Positions 63,196 through 64,000 of a stretch of 64,000 nt of DNA are shown piece by piece. Origin of the DNA: Callaeas wilsoni (taxonomy: Eukaryota; Chordata; Aves; Passeriformes; Callaeidae); contig VWPU01019139.1 of assembly GCA_013398955.1 (NCBI GenBank), positions 159,956 to 223,955 on the forward strand, in the 5' to 3' direction. The first letter of the stretch is position 1. Each line of letters begins with the position of its first letter. Both the position numbers and the translations under genes were made by a program. The notes beneath the pieces are model-generated. The model searched no databases. It saw only the letters and a program-made list of their open reading frames with translations, and was not told the origin of the DNA.

Positions 63196-63558
63196 CGACC
63201 TATTTAGGCATATTTTACACCAAGTACAGCTGAACTGCTACGGTCTGCTGACACGCTCTGAGCAACCGAGAGGAGATCTCCTGCTTTCCCACCAGAACAC
63301 CGCGTTTTCAATCACCACCGCTGCCAGGCGCGGCCCCCGGCGACCTCCCGCCTGCCCCGGCACCGCGGCTCGGCTCTGCGGCTCCGCACTCGCCGCGTCC
63401 CAGCGGACGCACGCGGGGGTCCCGGAGCCCGCGCCTTCGCTCCGGGTCCCACCGGGAGGTAACAGGGGACCCCCGGGACCACACAGGAGCTTCCCCCGCA
63501 CGGACACGGATTCCTCCCTCGCCCCCACCGCCGCGGATCGCGCCCGCAGTCCTCCGCC

Positions 63559-63566
63559 CTCACCTG
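63559..63566 (-). other. HS3ST4: splice donor of HS3ST4 exon 1
   Basis: Read on the minus strand the junction is CAG|GTGAG, a close match to the U1 consensus. The exon ends at 63564 after TAC AG, leaving a phase-2 break that exon 2 completes with G. Confidence 0.93.
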
Positions 63567-64000
63567 TACCACTCCAGCCCCTTCTCGTAGTTCCTGTCGA
63601 AGAAGTGGGGCTCGGTGCCCACGGCCCGCACGTCGGGGTGCGCCCGGATGGCCTCCAGCAGCGCCCGCGTCCCCCCCTTCTTCACCCCAATGATGAGGGC
63701 TTGCGGCAGCCGCTTCTCGCCGTAGTCCGGCGTGGTGCTGCTGCCGCCGCCGCGGCTGCCCGGGCTGCCGGCCCGGCTCAGCTCCTCGTCCGTGGTGCTC
63801 GACTCCTGCGGGTCCCTCTCGAAGGCTCCGCTCTGCGCCGTGATCACCTCCCCGGGGGCCAGCTGCGTCCGCAGCCAGGTGCCCGCCGCCCCTTCCCGGC
63901 TGCCGTTGGAGGCCCGCGGCGGAGCGGCTGAGGGGGCCGGGGCGCCGGAGCTGCCCGGGGGGCTGGCGGGGGAGCGCGGGGCCACCGTGACGGGGAAGGC
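63564..64000 (-). CDS. HS3ST4: HS3ST4 exon 1, 3' part (5' end outside window)
   Basis: N-terminal half of heparan sulfate glucosamine 3-O-sulfotransferase 4, a type II Golgi membrane enzyme that moves sulfate from PAPS to the 3-OH of glucosamine in heparan sulfate. The frame stays open from 64000 to the splice donor: 145 full codons plus two bases (AG) of a split Arg codon. It opens with a Pro/Ser/Gly-rich stem containing an NGS glycosylation sequon. Next comes a stretch characteristic of HS3ST4 (ITAQSG, then QESSTTDEE). The sulfotransferase domain starts at [15 protein letters not shown], whose KKGGTR loop (63665-63682) binds the 5'-phosphosulfate of PAPS. The Glu in GTEPHFFD (63611-63613) is the family's catalytic base. 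The GTG at 63985 is an internal Val codon, not a start. By comparison with the roughly 456-residue human protein, about 100 N-terminal residues with the signal anchor lie beyond the window. The paralogue call rests on the stem motif and on exon 2. Confidence 0.95.

Larger units (their letters stand above)
13048..63563 (-). other. HS3ST4: HS3ST4 intron (50,516 bp)
   Basis: Single large intron between the two coding exons, with GT donor at 63562-63563 and AG acceptor at 13048-13049. It splits an Arg codon after its second base. A two-exon layout with one very long intron is normal for this subfamily. The human intron is several hundred kb by general knowledge, so this copy is compact, as expected in a bird. 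I found no coding exon inside it on either strand. Its contents are listed separately. Confidence 0.93.
63297..64000. promoter_or_regulatory. CpG island over HS3ST4 exon 1
   Basis: Dense CpG and very high GC from about 63297 through the window edge, covering exon 1 and the first roughly 270 bp of the intron. This is typical of the 5' end of HS3ST genes. The transcription start itself is outside the window. Confidence 0.85.

Noticed and set aside
63983..63985. GTG in exon 1 as a start codon
   Set aside because: The frame is open to the window edge and the family has a further N-terminal signal anchor; GTG is Val here.
1..64000. tRNA, rRNA or endogenous viral elements
   Set aside because: No cloverleaf-like sequence, rRNA core or viral-type protein stretch was noticed by eye; a covariance-model or protein-profile search would be the decisive test.

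Overview
The window is vertebrate nuclear DNA, most probably from a bird. It has two well-separated exons of one intron-bearing Golgi enzyme gene. Both have GT-AG splice sites and long stretches of non-coding DNA around them. It also carries old 3'-end fragments of CR1, the LINE family typical of birds and other sauropsids. Nothing looks bacterial, plasmid or viral. The species cannot be named from this sequence.

The only protein-coding gene I can support is HS3ST4 (heparan sulfate glucosamine 3-O-sulfotransferase 4), on the minus strand. The 3' part of exon 1 lies at 63564-64000 and is cut by the window edge. Exon 2, with the stop codon, lies at 12411-13047. They join in phase across a 50,516-bp intron. 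The first roughly 100 residues (cytoplasmic tail, signal anchor and part of the stem) lie beyond position 64000. The visible part, about 357 residues, holds the whole sulfotransferase domain with its co-substrate loops, catalytic glutamate and C-terminal cysteine pair intact.

Layout: 1-11869 is gene-free flank downstream of HS3ST4, with a CR1 fragment (7560-7911) and an isolated CpG island (8205-8590). A likely 3' UTR is at about 11870-12410 and exon 2 at 12411-13047. The intron at 13048-63563 alternates GC-rich blocks, where long chance reading frames are common, with AT-rich islands that resemble conserved non-coding elements. It contains two small CpG islands (49680-49930 and 52480-52640), weaker CpG clusters (29640-30930), two short CR1 remnants, a few micro- and minisatellites, and clustered transcription-factor-like motifs. 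Exon 1 sits in a CpG island from about 63297 to the window end.

I see no tRNA, rRNA, CRISPR, complete transposon or second protein gene. No novel multi-gene system is visible. The best leads are regulatory: the unexplained CpG islands, a MEF2 plus CRE pair about 1.1 kb upstream of exon 2 in transcript order, paired RFX-like X-boxes at 18.3 kb, and palindromic homeodomain-type sites near exon 1 and at 44.2 kb.
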